Made by a program: the position numbers and the translations under genes
Notes under the pieces: generated by a model
The model's database searches: none
The model's input: only the letters and a program-made list of their open reading frames with translations
What the model was told of the DNA's origin: nothing
In this document: positions 24,462-32,858 of the stretch, piece after piece
Position numbering within the stretch: position 1 is the stretch's first letter
How the letters are laid out: the number at the start of each line of letters is the position of its first letter
Source of the DNA: JAWLCQ01 sp041687095
GTDB lineage: Bacteria; Planctomycetota; Phycisphaerae; SM23-33
Assembly (NCBI GenBank): GCA_041687095.1
Contig: JAWLCQ010000006.1
Span: 1-64,000, forward strand
Length of the DNA: 64,000 nt
Direction: 5' to 3'

Positions 24462-26234
24462 ATGGGAATGACACCGGATATCGCGGAATTCAAAAAGCGG
24501 GTGACGATCGACGAACTCCGCGGGCGGCCGCTGGGGCGCGTGCTGCTCAAGCTCGGGTGCGTGACGCGGGAGCAGGTCAACGAGGCCCTGGAGATCAAGA
24601 AGGACAAGGGCGGCACGATCGGGCAGATCATGGTGGACCTCGGGCACATCTCGGACAAGACCCGCGCGTTGGCGATGGGATTCCAGTCCGGGATGGAGTA
24701 CGTGGACCTGAGTTCCATCGACGTGCCCCCCGAGGTCGTGCACCAGATCCCCGCCCAGATGGCCACGACGTACCGCATCATCCCGCTGGACTTCGATCAG
24801 GAGACCAAGCGGCTGACGGTGGCGTTGGACTCGGCGGAGAACTTCCAGGCGACGGACGACCTGCAGACGCTGATGGGCTTCCGCGTCACGGCGAAGATCT
24901 GCGAGCCCGAGCAGCTCGACTCGGCCGTCCAGAAGTACTACGGGACGGGCGACGAGAAGCTCAGCGACCTGTTCAACGAGATCGCCGGGGACGATGACTT
25001 CGATGCCCTGGAGAACCGCGGGGAGAGCATCGACCTGGACACCATCAAGGAGATGGCGGACTCCAACCCCGTCCGCCGCCTGGTGAACATGGTGCTCTGG
25101 GAGGCCATCCGCAACCGCTCGTCCGACATCCACTTCGAGCCCTTCGAAGACGAGTTCAAGATGCGCTACCGCATCGACGGGGTGCTGTACGAGATGCTCC
25201 CGCCCCCCAAGTCGATCGCCGTCGCCATCGCCTCCCGCATCAAGGTCATGGCCAACCTCGACATCGCCGAGCGCCGCCTGCCCCAGGACGGCCGCATCGA
25301 GCTGGTCGTCCGCGGGGCCCCGGTGGACCTCCGCGTCTCGGTGCTCCCGACCATGTTCGGGGAGAGCGTGGTCATGCGTGTGCTCGACCGGTCGAACGTC
25401 TCGCTGGACCTCGACCGCATCGGGTTGCGCGAGGACGACCAGCGGATCTTCCGGCAGTTGATCAAGCGGCCCAACGGGATCGTCATCGTGACGGGCCCGA
25501 CGGGTTCGGGCAAGACGACGACGCTGTACTCCGCCCTCAACGACCTCAACGACGTCGAGGTGAAGATCCTCACCAGCGAGGACCCCGTCGAGTACGACAT
25601 CGACGGGCTCGTCCAGGTGCAGATCAACGACGAAATCGGCCTGACGTTCGCGCGGTGCCTGCGGCACTTCCTGCGGCAGGACCCGGACGTCATCCTCATC
25701 GGGGAGATCCGCGACCTCACGACGGCCGAGATCGCCGTCCAGTCCTCGCTGACGGGCCACCTGGTGTTCTCCACCCTGCACACCAACGACGCCCCCTCCT
25801 CCATCGCGCGTCTGCTGGATCTCGGCCTCGAGCCGTACCTCGTGACGGCGACGCTGGAGGGGATCGTCGCCCAGCGCCTGGTGCGAACCATCTGCAGCCG
25901 CTGCAAGGAGGAGTTCACGCCCACCGAGGAGATGCTGTACGAACTGGGCCTCACGCCCGACCAGATCTCCGGGCGGACCTTCTTCCGCGGGGCCGGGTGC
26001 GAGTACTGCCGCAACACGGGCTACAGCGGCCGAATGGCCATCTTCGAGATCATGGTGATCGACGACGAGCTGCGAGAGTTGATCATGAAGCGGAGCAGCA
26101 CGAACCTGCTGCGGCAGGCGGCGAGGAAGCGCGGCATGCGAACGCTGCGAGAGAGCGGGTTGATGGCGATCTACGACGGGCAGACCACGATCGAAGAGGT
26201 CGTGGGGCAGACCATCGAAGAAGAGATGGAATAA
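24462..26234 (+). CDS. Type IV pilus / type II secretion assembly ATPase (second copy)
   Basis: 590 residues, same family as the gene at 21465. The N-terminal MshEN-like domain (RPLGRVLLKLGCVTREQVNE) is followed by a linker and the ATPase core: P-loop GPTGSGKTTT from 345, LTSEDPVEYDIDG, VILIGEIRDLTTAEI, STLHTNDAPSSIARL. The zinc motif reads ICSRCKEEF and CEYC. GGAGG is 9 bases before the ATG; the gap from pilT is 14 bases and to pilC 18. Two different PilB-type motors around one PilT suggest either two pilus modes or a pilus plus a secretion pseudopilus sharing one PilC. Which one pairs with which pilins cannot be read from the sequence. Confidence 0.92.
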   Translation: MGMTPDIAEFKKRVTIDELRGRPLGRVLLKLGCVTREQVNEALEIKKDKGGTIGQIMVDLGHISDKTRALAMGFQSGMEYVDLSSIDVPPEVVHQIPAQMATTYRIIPLDFDQETKRLTVALDSAENFQATDDLQTLMGFRVTAKICEPEQLDSAVQKYYGTGDEKLSDLFNEIAGDDDFDALENRGESIDLDTIKEMADSNPVRRLVNMVLWEAIRNRSSDIHFEPFEDEFKMRYRIDGVLYEMLPPPKSIAVAIASRIKVMANLDIAERRLPQDGRIELVVRGAPVDLRVSVLPTMFGESVVMRVLDRSNVSLDLDRIGLREDDQRIFRQLIKRPNGIVIVTGPTGSGKTTTLYSALNDLNDVEVKILTSEDPVEYDIDGLVQVQINDEIGLTFARCLRHFLRQDPDVILIGEIRDLTTAEIAVQSSLTGHLVFSTLHTNDAPSSIARLLDLGLEPYLVTATLEGIVAQRLVRTICSRCKEEFTPTEEMLYELGLTPDQISGRTFFRGAGCEYCRNTGYSGRMAIFEIMVIDDELRELIMKRSSTNLLRQAARKRGMRTLRESGLMAIYDGQTTIEEVVGQTIEEEME

Positions 26235-26252
26235 GCCTACAGGAGTACTGCA

Positions 26253-27530
26253 ATGCCGGTATACACCTACGAAGCAATGAACAACCTCGGTCAGTCCGTC
26301 AAGGACCAGATCGAGGCGGGCTCCAGCGAGGACGCCATCGCCAAGATCCGGGCGATGGGGTTCTTCCCCACCAAGATCAAGGAGCAGGCCGGCAAGAAGG
26401 GCCCCGCCAAGGGCGCCGGCCGGGGCGGCCAGCAGGCCCAGGCGCGCGGCGGCAAGGGCGGGGCCGGGGCCCGCCGCACCGCCGGGAAAGTCTCCGCCAA
26501 GCTCCTCACCCAGTGCACCCGCCAGCTCTCCACCCTCGTCGACGCCGGCCTGCCCATCCTGCGGTCCCTCCGCATCCTCGAACAGCAGCAGAAGCCCGGC
26601 ATGATGCGCGTCGCCATCCGCGTCGTCGCCGATGACGTCGAGGCGGGCTCCAGCCTCTCCGAGGCGTTCAGCCGCCACCCCAAGGCCTTTGACCGCCTCT
26701 ACACCAACATGGTCAAGGCCGGCGAGGCCGGCGGCGTGCTGGACATCATCCTCCAGCGCCTCGCGGACTTCATGGAGAAGTCCCAGGCCCTCCGCCGCAA
26801 GGTCATCGGGGCCATGATCTACCCCCTCGCCGTCATCACCTTCGCCATGGTCATCGTCACCCTGCTGCTCATGTTCGTCGTCCCCAAGTTCAGCGAGATC
26901 TTCCAGGGCATGGGCGTCGCCCTGCCCACCGTCACGCAGTTGCTGCTGGACCTCAGCGCGTGGATCAGCGGCGGCGGGTGGCTCGCCCTCATCGGCGTCC
27001 CGCTTCTCGTCTTCGCCATCTTCCGCCTGTTGCGGCTGTCCGAGGGCGGGAGCTACTTCGTGGACCTGCTGAAGATCCGCATCCCCATCATGGGCCGCAT
27101 CGCCTCCAAGAGTTCCGTCGCCCGCTTCTCCCGAACCCTGGGCACCCTCCTCGCCGCCGGCGTGCCCATCCTCGACGCCATCACCATCACCGCCGACACC
27201 GCCGGTAACGAGGTGTACGGCCGCGCGCTGCGGAAGGTCCGCAACGCCATCCGCGAGGGCGAGAACTTCGCCGCCCCCCTCCGCCAGGCCAAGCTCGTCG
27301 ATGCCATGGTCGTCAACATGATCGACGTGGGCGAGGAGACCGGCGAACTCGACAAGATGCTCGAGAAGATCGCCGACAACTACGACGACGAGGTCGACAC
27401 CCTCGTGTCGTCCATGACCTCGCTGCTCGAACCGGTCATGGTCATCACCCTGGGCGGGATCGTCGGATTCATCGTGCTCGCCCTGTTCATGCCCATGATC
27501 AGCCTGATCCAGAACGTGTCCGGCGGCTAA
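26253..27530 (+). CDS. pilC: Inner-membrane platform protein PilC/GspF
   Basis: Polytopic platform that couples the assembly ATPase to pilins in the inner membrane. 425 residues. Two GspF domains: LLTQCTRQLSTLVDAGLPIL from about residue 85 and VARFSRTLGTLLAAGVPILD from about 289. Three membrane segments (about 187-212, 236-258, 390-415). A Gly/Lys/Arg/Ala-rich insert (about 45-80) separates the N-terminal PVYTYEAMNNLGQSVKDQIE from the first domain and is unusual. CAGGAG lies 7 bases before the ATG. It ends the motor part of the cluster. Confidence 0.93.
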   Translation: MPVYTYEAMNNLGQSVKDQIEAGSSEDAIAKIRAMGFFPTKIKEQAGKKGPAKGAGRGGQQAQARGGKGGAGARRTAGKVSAKLLTQCTRQLSTLVDAGLPILRSLRILEQQQKPGMMRVAIRVVADDVEAGSSLSEAFSRHPKAFDRLYTNMVKAGEAGGVLDIILQRLADFMEKSQALRRKVIGAMIYPLAVITFAMVIVTLLLMFVVPKFSEIFQGMGVALPTVTQLLLDLSAWISGGGWLALIGVPLLVFAIFRLLRLSEGGSYFVDLLKIRIPIMGRIASKSSVARFSRTLGTLLAAGVPILDAITITADTAGNEVYGRALRKVRNAIREGENFAAPLRQAKLVDAMVVNMIDVGEETGELDKMLEKIADNYDDEVDTLVSSMTSLLEPVMVITLGGIVGFIVLALFMPMISLIQNVSGG

Positions 27531-27584
27531 CGGACCGAGACATCCGAGCGAAGACACGTGGAGACACCATGACCCTCCGCCACC

Positions 27585-27642
27585 AGACAGAGCGATTCCG
27601 CGACGCGACCCGCCAAGTGCGGGCGGCGGGATCGCTCTGTCC
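27585..27642. repeat. Hairpin between pilC and the prepilin genes
   Basis: AGACAGAGCGATTCCG (27585-27600) pairs with CGGGATCGCTCTGTCC (27627-27642) apart from end and wobble positions. It sits in the 171-base gap, the largest of the operon, between motor and pilin genes. It could stabilise a processed pilin mRNA or attenuate read-through. AATCACGCAGATATAG just after it resembles other repeat ends in the window. Confidence 0.5.
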
Positions 27643-27701
27643 GGGGCGAGGAATCACGCAGATATAGGCTCCGCAGGAGCGGGCCAGAAAGGACGTGCGA
27701 T

Positions 27702-28424
27702 ATGAGGCACGGGAACCGAGGGATACGCGGCGGCGGCCGCGGGTTCACGCTTGTCGAGCTGATGGTGGTCATCACGATCATCGGGCTGCTGGTGGGGTTG
27801 ATGGCGCCGGCGATGACGGCGATCCGCCGCGCGGCGATGGAGGCGCGGTGCAAGGCCCGCATCGGCGAGCTGAGCAACGGGTGCCTGCAGTTCTGGGAAG
27901 ACAACAAGCTCTACCCCGCGCAGGACTACACGTCCAAGCTGGGAAAGACAGGCCAGGGCGTCGTCAGCGGGGCGTCGGCGATGAGCGCGGCCCTGTTCGG
28001 GTACGACTATCCCATGGGCCGCCATGGCAATCTTGATAACGTGATGGCACCGTATGCCGTCACCATCCGCCAGGTCGCCATCAGCAAGTACGCCCAGTTG
28101 GACTCCGCGCAAGACTTCTGCGCCAGGGACAACATGGCCACGATGAGCGATCGGTGGAGCGGCCAGCCGATGCCGATCCTGTACTACCCCTCGCGGCCCG
28201 GCGTGAAGGGGCTGGAGCAGTACGTGGAGAATGACAACATCGCGCACACGGAGGGGGTCACGTGGAAGCGAGGCACGAGCACCAAGTTCCATGACTACAT
28301 CGCCAACAAGGTCCTCGGCGGCGGCGTGCCGTACAACGACCAGAAGTTCCTGATCATCGCCGCCGGATCGGACCGCAAATACGGGACCTCCGACGACATC
28401 ACCAACTGGACCCGGGAGGAGTAG
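27702..28424 (+). CDS. Prepilin-like protein 1 (major pilin candidate)
   Basis: 240 residues. Short leader, then the class III cleavage site GRG^FTLVELMVVITIIGLLVG with Glu5, hydrophobic helix to about residue 36, then a secreted globular domain. It ends with a GspG-like tail (FLIIAAGSDRKYGTSDDITNW) resembling the calcium site of major pseudopilins. AAAGGA lies 8 bases before the ATG. As first pilin after pilC it is the best candidate for the main fibre subunit, though it is larger than usual GspG. The processing peptidase PilD is not in the window. Confidence 0.85.
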   Translation: MRHGNRGIRGGGRGFTLVELMVVITIIGLLVGLMAPAMTAIRRAAMEARCKARIGELSNGCLQFWEDNKLYPAQDYTSKLGKTGQGVVSGASAMSAALFGYDYPMGRHGNLDNVMAPYAVTIRQVAISKYAQLDSAQDFCARDNMATMSDRWSGQPMPILYYPSRPGVKGLEQYVENDNIAHTEGVTWKRGTSTKFHDYIANKVLGGGVPYNDQKFLIIAAGSDRKYGTSDDITNWTREE

Positions 28425-28428
28425 CGCC

Positions 28429-29196
28429 ATGCACGCCACCACCCCACGTTCCTCCTCCCGCCCCCGCGGGGGGTTCACCATCGTCGAGCTGACGCTCACC
28501 GTCGCCATCATGACGCTGATCTCCACGGCGATGCTGATCTCCTACTCGCGCTACGTGAACCTCGCGCGGAAGTCGGCGACCCGGGCCACCTTCCAGCAGA
28601 TCGACTCGGCGGTGTACCTGTACGCCTCCGACAACGACAACCAGTTCCCGCCCAGCCAACTCAACGGCGTGGCCGGTGCGCAGTGCCTGCCGATCTTCAT
28701 CGCCGGATGCGTGGGCGATGAGGGCGGCGACAACACGCCCTCCGAAAAGTGGCGGAACAGCAAGGGCGTCGTCGCCGACGACGGCAAGGAGGGGTTCGGG
28801 TACCGCAAGGTCGCCCGCGGGCGCGTCTACGGGCCGTACAACGGCGTGGAGCAGATCCCGCTGAAGAAGCCCGACGGGGTGGATACGGCCTACCCGGTGT
28901 TCTACGACTCCTTCGGGGGGATCATCTTCTACTACCGCTGCGATCGCTCCGTGCTCCAGTCGAACTACAACCAGGCCTACCAGATCAGCGACCACGACTC
29001 CAGCAAATGGGCAGGGAACAAGGGCCCGATCACGCCGGGCAACGCCTACTTCAAGAACATCTCCATCGACGAGGGCGAACCCCGCTACTTCCGCACCGAC
29101 TTCACCCTCTGCTCCTGGGGGCCCAACGAGCGGTGGCAGAACCCCACGAACCCGGCCAGCGACGACAACACCAACTTCGATTTCGCCAGAAAGTAG
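28429..29196 (+). CDS. Prepilin-like protein 2
   Basis: 255 residues. Cleavage motif RGG^FTIVELTLTVAIMTLIS with Glu5, then a hydrophobic helix to about residue 40 and a polar secreted domain rich in Asn, Asp and Tyr. The globular part is not recognised. The start follows GGAGGAG, which overlaps the end of the previous gene; the gap is 4 bases, so translation is probably coupled. It is likely a minor pilin or pseudopilin. Confidence 0.82.
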   Translation: MHATTPRSSSRPRGGFTIVELTLTVAIMTLISTAMLISYSRYVNLARKSATRATFQQIDSAVYLYASDNDNQFPPSQLNGVAGAQCLPIFIAGCVGDEGGDNTPSEKWRNSKGVVADDGKEGFGYRKVARGRVYGPYNGVEQIPLKKPDGVDTAYPVFYDSFGGIIFYYRCDRSVLQSNYNQAYQISDHDSSKWAGNKGPITPGNAYFKNISIDEGEPRYFRTDFTLCSWGPNERWQNPTNPASDDNTNFDFARK

Positions 29197-29206
29197 AGAG
29201 CCAGCC

Positions 29207-29926
29207 ATGCGGTATCGACAGCACTATCACGACCGAGCGGCGGAACGGGGCCGGGGGGAGCGCGGCGGCATGACGCTCGTCGAGCTGCTGGTGGTCCTTT
29301 TCGTGATCGCCATCCTCGTCTCCCTGGTGGTGGGCGTCTCGTCGTACATCACCACCCGCGTCTCCATCTCCCAGACCCAGGCGACCCAGACCGTGGTCAA
29401 CGGGGCCATCCAGGCCTACGTGAAAGCGCAGGACGCCCCCCCCGCCCATCCGACCAGCGCACTCTACGACGTCATCCTGCAGGGCGACTCGGAGATGATC
29501 TGGAAGACCGAGCTGCAGTGGGAAGAGCAGGATGTCCGCGCCTACGTCCGCAGCCTCTGCCTGTTCCACCAGCTCGTCCACGTGCCCGAGTCGGCGCGGG
29601 AGCTGCAGCACCTGGGCGTGGGGGAGGCCCTCGAACAGGTCAGCCTGGTGAGCGGCAACCCGGCATCCAACTACACCGGGCTGGTCTACACCACCTGGTT
29701 CAAGGAGTGGGAGTCGGACTGGGGCCGGGACGCCAACGCCCCGCCCCGCGCGTTCATGGACGGGTTCGGCAAGCACATGGACTACAAGAGGAACGAGGGG
29801 CTCGGCGGCAACCCCGTCCTCATCTCCGCCGGAGAGGACGGGCGGTTCGGGGACCGCGGCAGCGACAGCCCGATCCTCCGAAACGCCGTCGCCGACAACG
29901 TACGCTCCGACAACCGCAACCAGTAG
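29207..29926 (+). CDS. Prepilin-like protein 3
   Basis: 239 residues. The leader of about 23 residues is Arg/Gly-rich and ends RGG^MTLVELLVVLFVIAILV; Met replaces Phe at +1, which the peptidase tolerates. Glu5 is present. Then comes a membrane helix and an unrecognised secreted domain ending with a DGRFGDRGSDS motif, acidic like the C-terminal metal site of GspG-type pseudopilins. It lies 10 bases after the previous gene with only a weak GAGAG ribosome site. Confidence 0.82.
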   Translation: MRYRQHYHDRAAERGRGERGGMTLVELLVVLFVIAILVSLVVGVSSYITTRVSISQTQATQTVVNGAIQAYVKAQDAPPAHPTSALYDVILQGDSEMIWKTELQWEEQDVRAYVRSLCLFHQLVHVPESARELQHLGVGEALEQVSLVSGNPASNYTGLVYTTWFKEWESDWGRDANAPPRAFMDGFGKHMDYKRNEGLGGNPVLISAGEDGRFGDRGSDSPILRNAVADNVRSDNRNQ

Positions 29927-29946
29927 CCCCTCGGGGAGAGCAGAAC

Positions 29947-30885
29947 GTGAATACCTATACGACACTCCGATCCCGGCCGGGCTTCACGCTGATGGAACTC
30001 ATGATCACGCTGATGCTCATCGCCCTGCTGGCGGCGTTGGCGCTGCCGACGGTGATGACCCTCTTCAACTCCGGGGCCGAGGAGCAGGCCGTCAACATCC
30101 TCACCGCCCAGATCAACGCCGCCCGCTCCCTCGCCATCCGCAAGAACACCTACGCCGGCGTCCACGTCCAACTCGCCGACAAGGCCCTCGACATCCCCTT
30201 CGACACCAACGACCCGCGCGAGCGGAAGTACGTGTGCTACTCGGCCGTCGTCTGGGCCGATCCGTCCGCCGCCTCCCAGGCCGCCGGGGATCAGATCAAG
30301 TTCCGCATCGCCCCCAACTACCAGCCCATCCGCATGCCCCGCACCATCGCCTTCGGGGTGGTGGCGGCCCCGTTCGTCAACCCGGACGAGGAAAAGGAGC
30401 CGTACACCACCGCTCTGCTGACCCATCGGTTCGACGCGTCGGACATGTCGGGGCCTGACTACATCCGCGAGTTCACCACCTTCACCATCGTCTTCAGCCC
30501 CTCCGGGCAGATCCTCAACCGGCTGCCCACCGGCGATCTGGAGTTCGCGGAGATCAAGCCGGAGGAGTCCGGCGGGCCCGAAGTGGACCCGTTCATCGAC
30601 GACGACGACCCCAAGACCGAGGCCAGCCTCTGGAACCGCGACTGGGCGGAGCAGTACCAGACCGACTACAACACCGGGGACGATGACACCAAGCTGGCGC
30701 AGAACAGGTCCCGCCGCCTCGCCCGGACGGTCGTCGTGTTCGACGTCGTCTACCTCATGCAGATGCCCCGATCGTACCTGACCGCCGACAGCAAGACCGT
30801 CTACCCGCGTGCGGACCACATGAACGCCACGGGCGGCTACCTCGCCATCAACCCTCATACCGGGCAGTTGCTGCCCAGGGAGTAA
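29947..30885 (+). CDS. Prepilin-like protein 4 (GspH-like)
   Basis: 312 residues. Cleavage motif RPG^FTLMELMITLMLIALLAA with Glu5; the following NILTAQINAARSLAIRKN is the helix-strand start seen in GspH/FimT minor pilins. The C-terminal part is longer than typical GspH and acidic (FIDDDDPKTEAS). The start is GTG at 29947, with GGGGAGAG about 7 bases upstream. It probably sits at the fibre tip complex or helps initiate assembly; that role is inferred from the family. Confidence 0.82.
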   Translation: MNTYTTLRSRPGFTLMELMITLMLIALLAALALPTVMTLFNSGAEEQAVNILTAQINAARSLAIRKNTYAGVHVQLADKALDIPFDTNDPRERKYVCYSAVVWADPSAASQAAGDQIKFRIAPNYQPIRMPRTIAFGVVAAPFVNPDEEKEPYTTALLTHRFDASDMSGPDYIREFTTFTIVFSPSGQILNRLPTGDLEFAEIKPEESGGPEVDPFIDDDDPKTEASLWNRDWAEQYQTDYNTGDDDTKLAQNRSRRLARTVVVFDVVYLMQMPRSYLTADSKTVYPRADHMNATGGYLAINPHTGQLLPRE

Positions 30886-30890
30886 CGGCC

Positions 30891-31709
30891 ATGAGAACCA
30901 ATCCTCGAACGACGCGTGCGCCGCGATACGGCTTCTCGCTCGCCGAGATGGTCATCGCCCTGGCCATTCTCGGGGTGGGCCTGAGCATGCTGCTCTCCCT
31001 CTTCCCCGCCGCCATCGTCGAGACCGCCTCGTCCACCAACCAGACCATGGGCTCGCTGATCTGCCAGAACGGGCTCACCATGGCCAAGAGCGCCCTGACC
31101 TCCGACCTGCTGCTGTCGCGAAAGCCCAGTACGGACGAGCAGCCCCACAACGGGTGGATGCGGGTGCAGGAGGTCCGCGAAGCGTGGACCAACCTGGTGA
31201 ACCTGGGGGACCGGCGGTATCCCGTGCAGGCGATCGCCAAGACGACCACGCGCGGCGTGGTGATCCTGGCGCGCAAGGTCAACGCGGACGTGAACGACCA
31301 CCGGTGGCAGCTCATCGCCGTCTCCTATGCGAAGAAGAACGCCACCGGGACGACGGTGCGCGGCCTGTACCCCACGGATACCCCCGAAGCCCATCCGAAA
31401 TCCTACATCACCCAGGACATCGATCGGAATGAGAAGCGGTTCACCGTGACGGGCAACCGGCGGCTCTTCTTCAAGAAGGGCGGCGTGGTGATTGACTGCA
31501 GCCAGGGCAGTTCCGGGGAGTTCGCACGCATCGCCGAAATCGAGCGTCTAAGCGAGAGCGAAAACCGCGTGACCCTGGACCGGGCCTTCAGCCGCGACGT
31601 CAGCCGGGTGATCGTGATCGAGGAGTACAAGGGCGCCGCCCTGGTCACCGACGGCGATAGCGCGGTGATGAACGTGATGAGTATCGAAACGATTCTCCCG
31701 AAGAACTGA
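30891..31709 (+). CDS. Prepilin-like protein 5 (GspI/PilV-like)
   Basis: 272 residues. Motif RYG^FSLAEMVIALAILGVGL, with Glu5 and the FSL(A/I)E form typical of PilV/GspI minor pilins. A secreted beta-rich domain follows. GGGAG overlaps the end of the previous gene 8 bases before the ATG. GspI with the next two genes would form the usual I-J-K tip complex that primes pseudopilus assembly. Confidence 0.82.
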   Translation: MRTNPRTTRAPRYGFSLAEMVIALAILGVGLSMLLSLFPAAIVETASSTNQTMGSLICQNGLTMAKSALTSDLLLSRKPSTDEQPHNGWMRVQEVREAWTNLVNLGDRRYPVQAIAKTTTRGVVILARKVNADVNDHRWQLIAVSYAKKNATGTTVRGLYPTDTPEAHPKSYITQDIDRNEKRFTVTGNRRLFFKKGGVVIDCSQGSSGEFARIAEIERLSESENRVTLDRAFSRDVSRVIVIEEYKGAALVTDGDSAVMNVMSIETILPKN

Positions 31710-31735
31710 CCGCCAGCCTCATGGAGGTGAGCACA

Positions 31736-32839
31736 ATGCCTCACAACACACAGACAGACCGTGCGAATCCCAGTCGCCGGCACGCAGCGCGCGGGTTCAC
31801 GATGCTGGAGCTGCTGGTGGCGACGTCGATCCTGACGCTGATGGTGCTGATCGTCGGGTCGCTGCTGTCCGCGAGCCAGTCCCTCGCCCGCAAGGGCCAC
31901 ACGAAGATGCGCGCCAACGCCGCCGCCGTCAACCTCGCCGAGACCATCCGCGAGGACATCCGCCGCATCTCCCGCCACGGGTTCCTCAGCATCACCCGCA
32001 AGGACGAGCAGGCCGTTATGCTGATGACCGTCGCGGGCCCGACCGCGAGCATCCGGGCCGCGGGGAAGGTGGGCACCGAGGCGCTGGTCATCTACTGCTT
32101 CTCGGCCCCCGTCCAGAACGACAATGTCAAGGCCGACAAGGTCTGGGCCCACGTCCTGCGGATTCCGGTTCTGCTGATGGGCCCGGGGAACCCCAACGAC
32201 CCGGACCTCAGCGTCGCCCACATGTTCAACGTCCAGCGGCTGCCGCGCGGCCTGGACCGCACGGCCGGATCCCCCAGCTACAGCAACATCACCACGATCC
32301 AGGACATGAACGAACTGGTGGACTACTTCATCCACAACAAGGTCCCGTACACCGGCAACCCGGACGACCTGAAGGTGCCCCCCAGCACCGCCAAGGCCGC
32401 CCTGGAGTCCTGGCGCGTCGCCGCCAACGAGTGCAAGGAGTTCCGCATCCAGTGGACGGACGGGCTGCACCCGACCACGACTCCGCTCAGATGGTACGGC
32501 CCGCTGGTCTCGCCCAATCGCCCCACGGCGAAGGCGGACCTCCCCAAGGTCACGGGGTGGACGAGTTCGCACGCGTGGGCCAAGACCGGCGCGGGCGACT
32601 ACTACACCGAGTTCAACGCCGTCAAGAGCGGCTCGCCCATCTACCGCGTGCTCTGGACCCGCGAGAACCTCAACGACTGGCCCCGCGCGGTTCGGATCCG
32701 CTACAAGATGTCCCCGACCACCCTCTCCCCCGAGCTCAAGGCCGCCGGGCTGGACAAGACCTCCGCGGACGCGGCGGAGAGGGACGACGCGAAGAACGGC
32801 GTGGGATTCTACGAGATCATCTGCCCGATCAAGCACTGA
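31736..32839 (+). CDS. Prepilin-like protein 6 (GspJ/PilW-like)
   Basis: 367 residues. Motif ARG^FTMLELLVATSILTLMVL with Glu5, followed by a large secreted domain. The order after a GspI-like and before a GspK-like gene fits GspJ. I chose ATG at 31736 because GGAGGTGAG lies 4 bases upstream; an earlier ATG at 31721 would itself overlap that ribosome site. The protein is about twice the length of typical GspJ; the extra part is not recognised. Confidence 0.82.
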   Translation: MPHNTQTDRANPSRRHAARGFTMLELLVATSILTLMVLIVGSLLSASQSLARKGHTKMRANAAAVNLAETIREDIRRISRHGFLSITRKDEQAVMLMTVAGPTASIRAAGKVGTEALVIYCFSAPVQNDNVKADKVWAHVLRIPVLLMGPGNPNDPDLSVAHMFNVQRLPRGLDRTAGSPSYSNITTIQDMNELVDYFIHNKVPYTGNPDDLKVPPSTAKAALESWRVAANECKEFRIQWTDGLHPTTTPLRWYGPLVSPNRPTAKADLPKVTGWTSSHAWAKTGAGDYYTEFNAVKSGSPIYRVLWTRENLNDWPRAVRIRYKMSPTTLSPELKAAGLDKTSADAAERDDAKNGVGFYEIICPIKH

Positions 32840-32858
32840 TCGGATTGCGAGGTTTGCC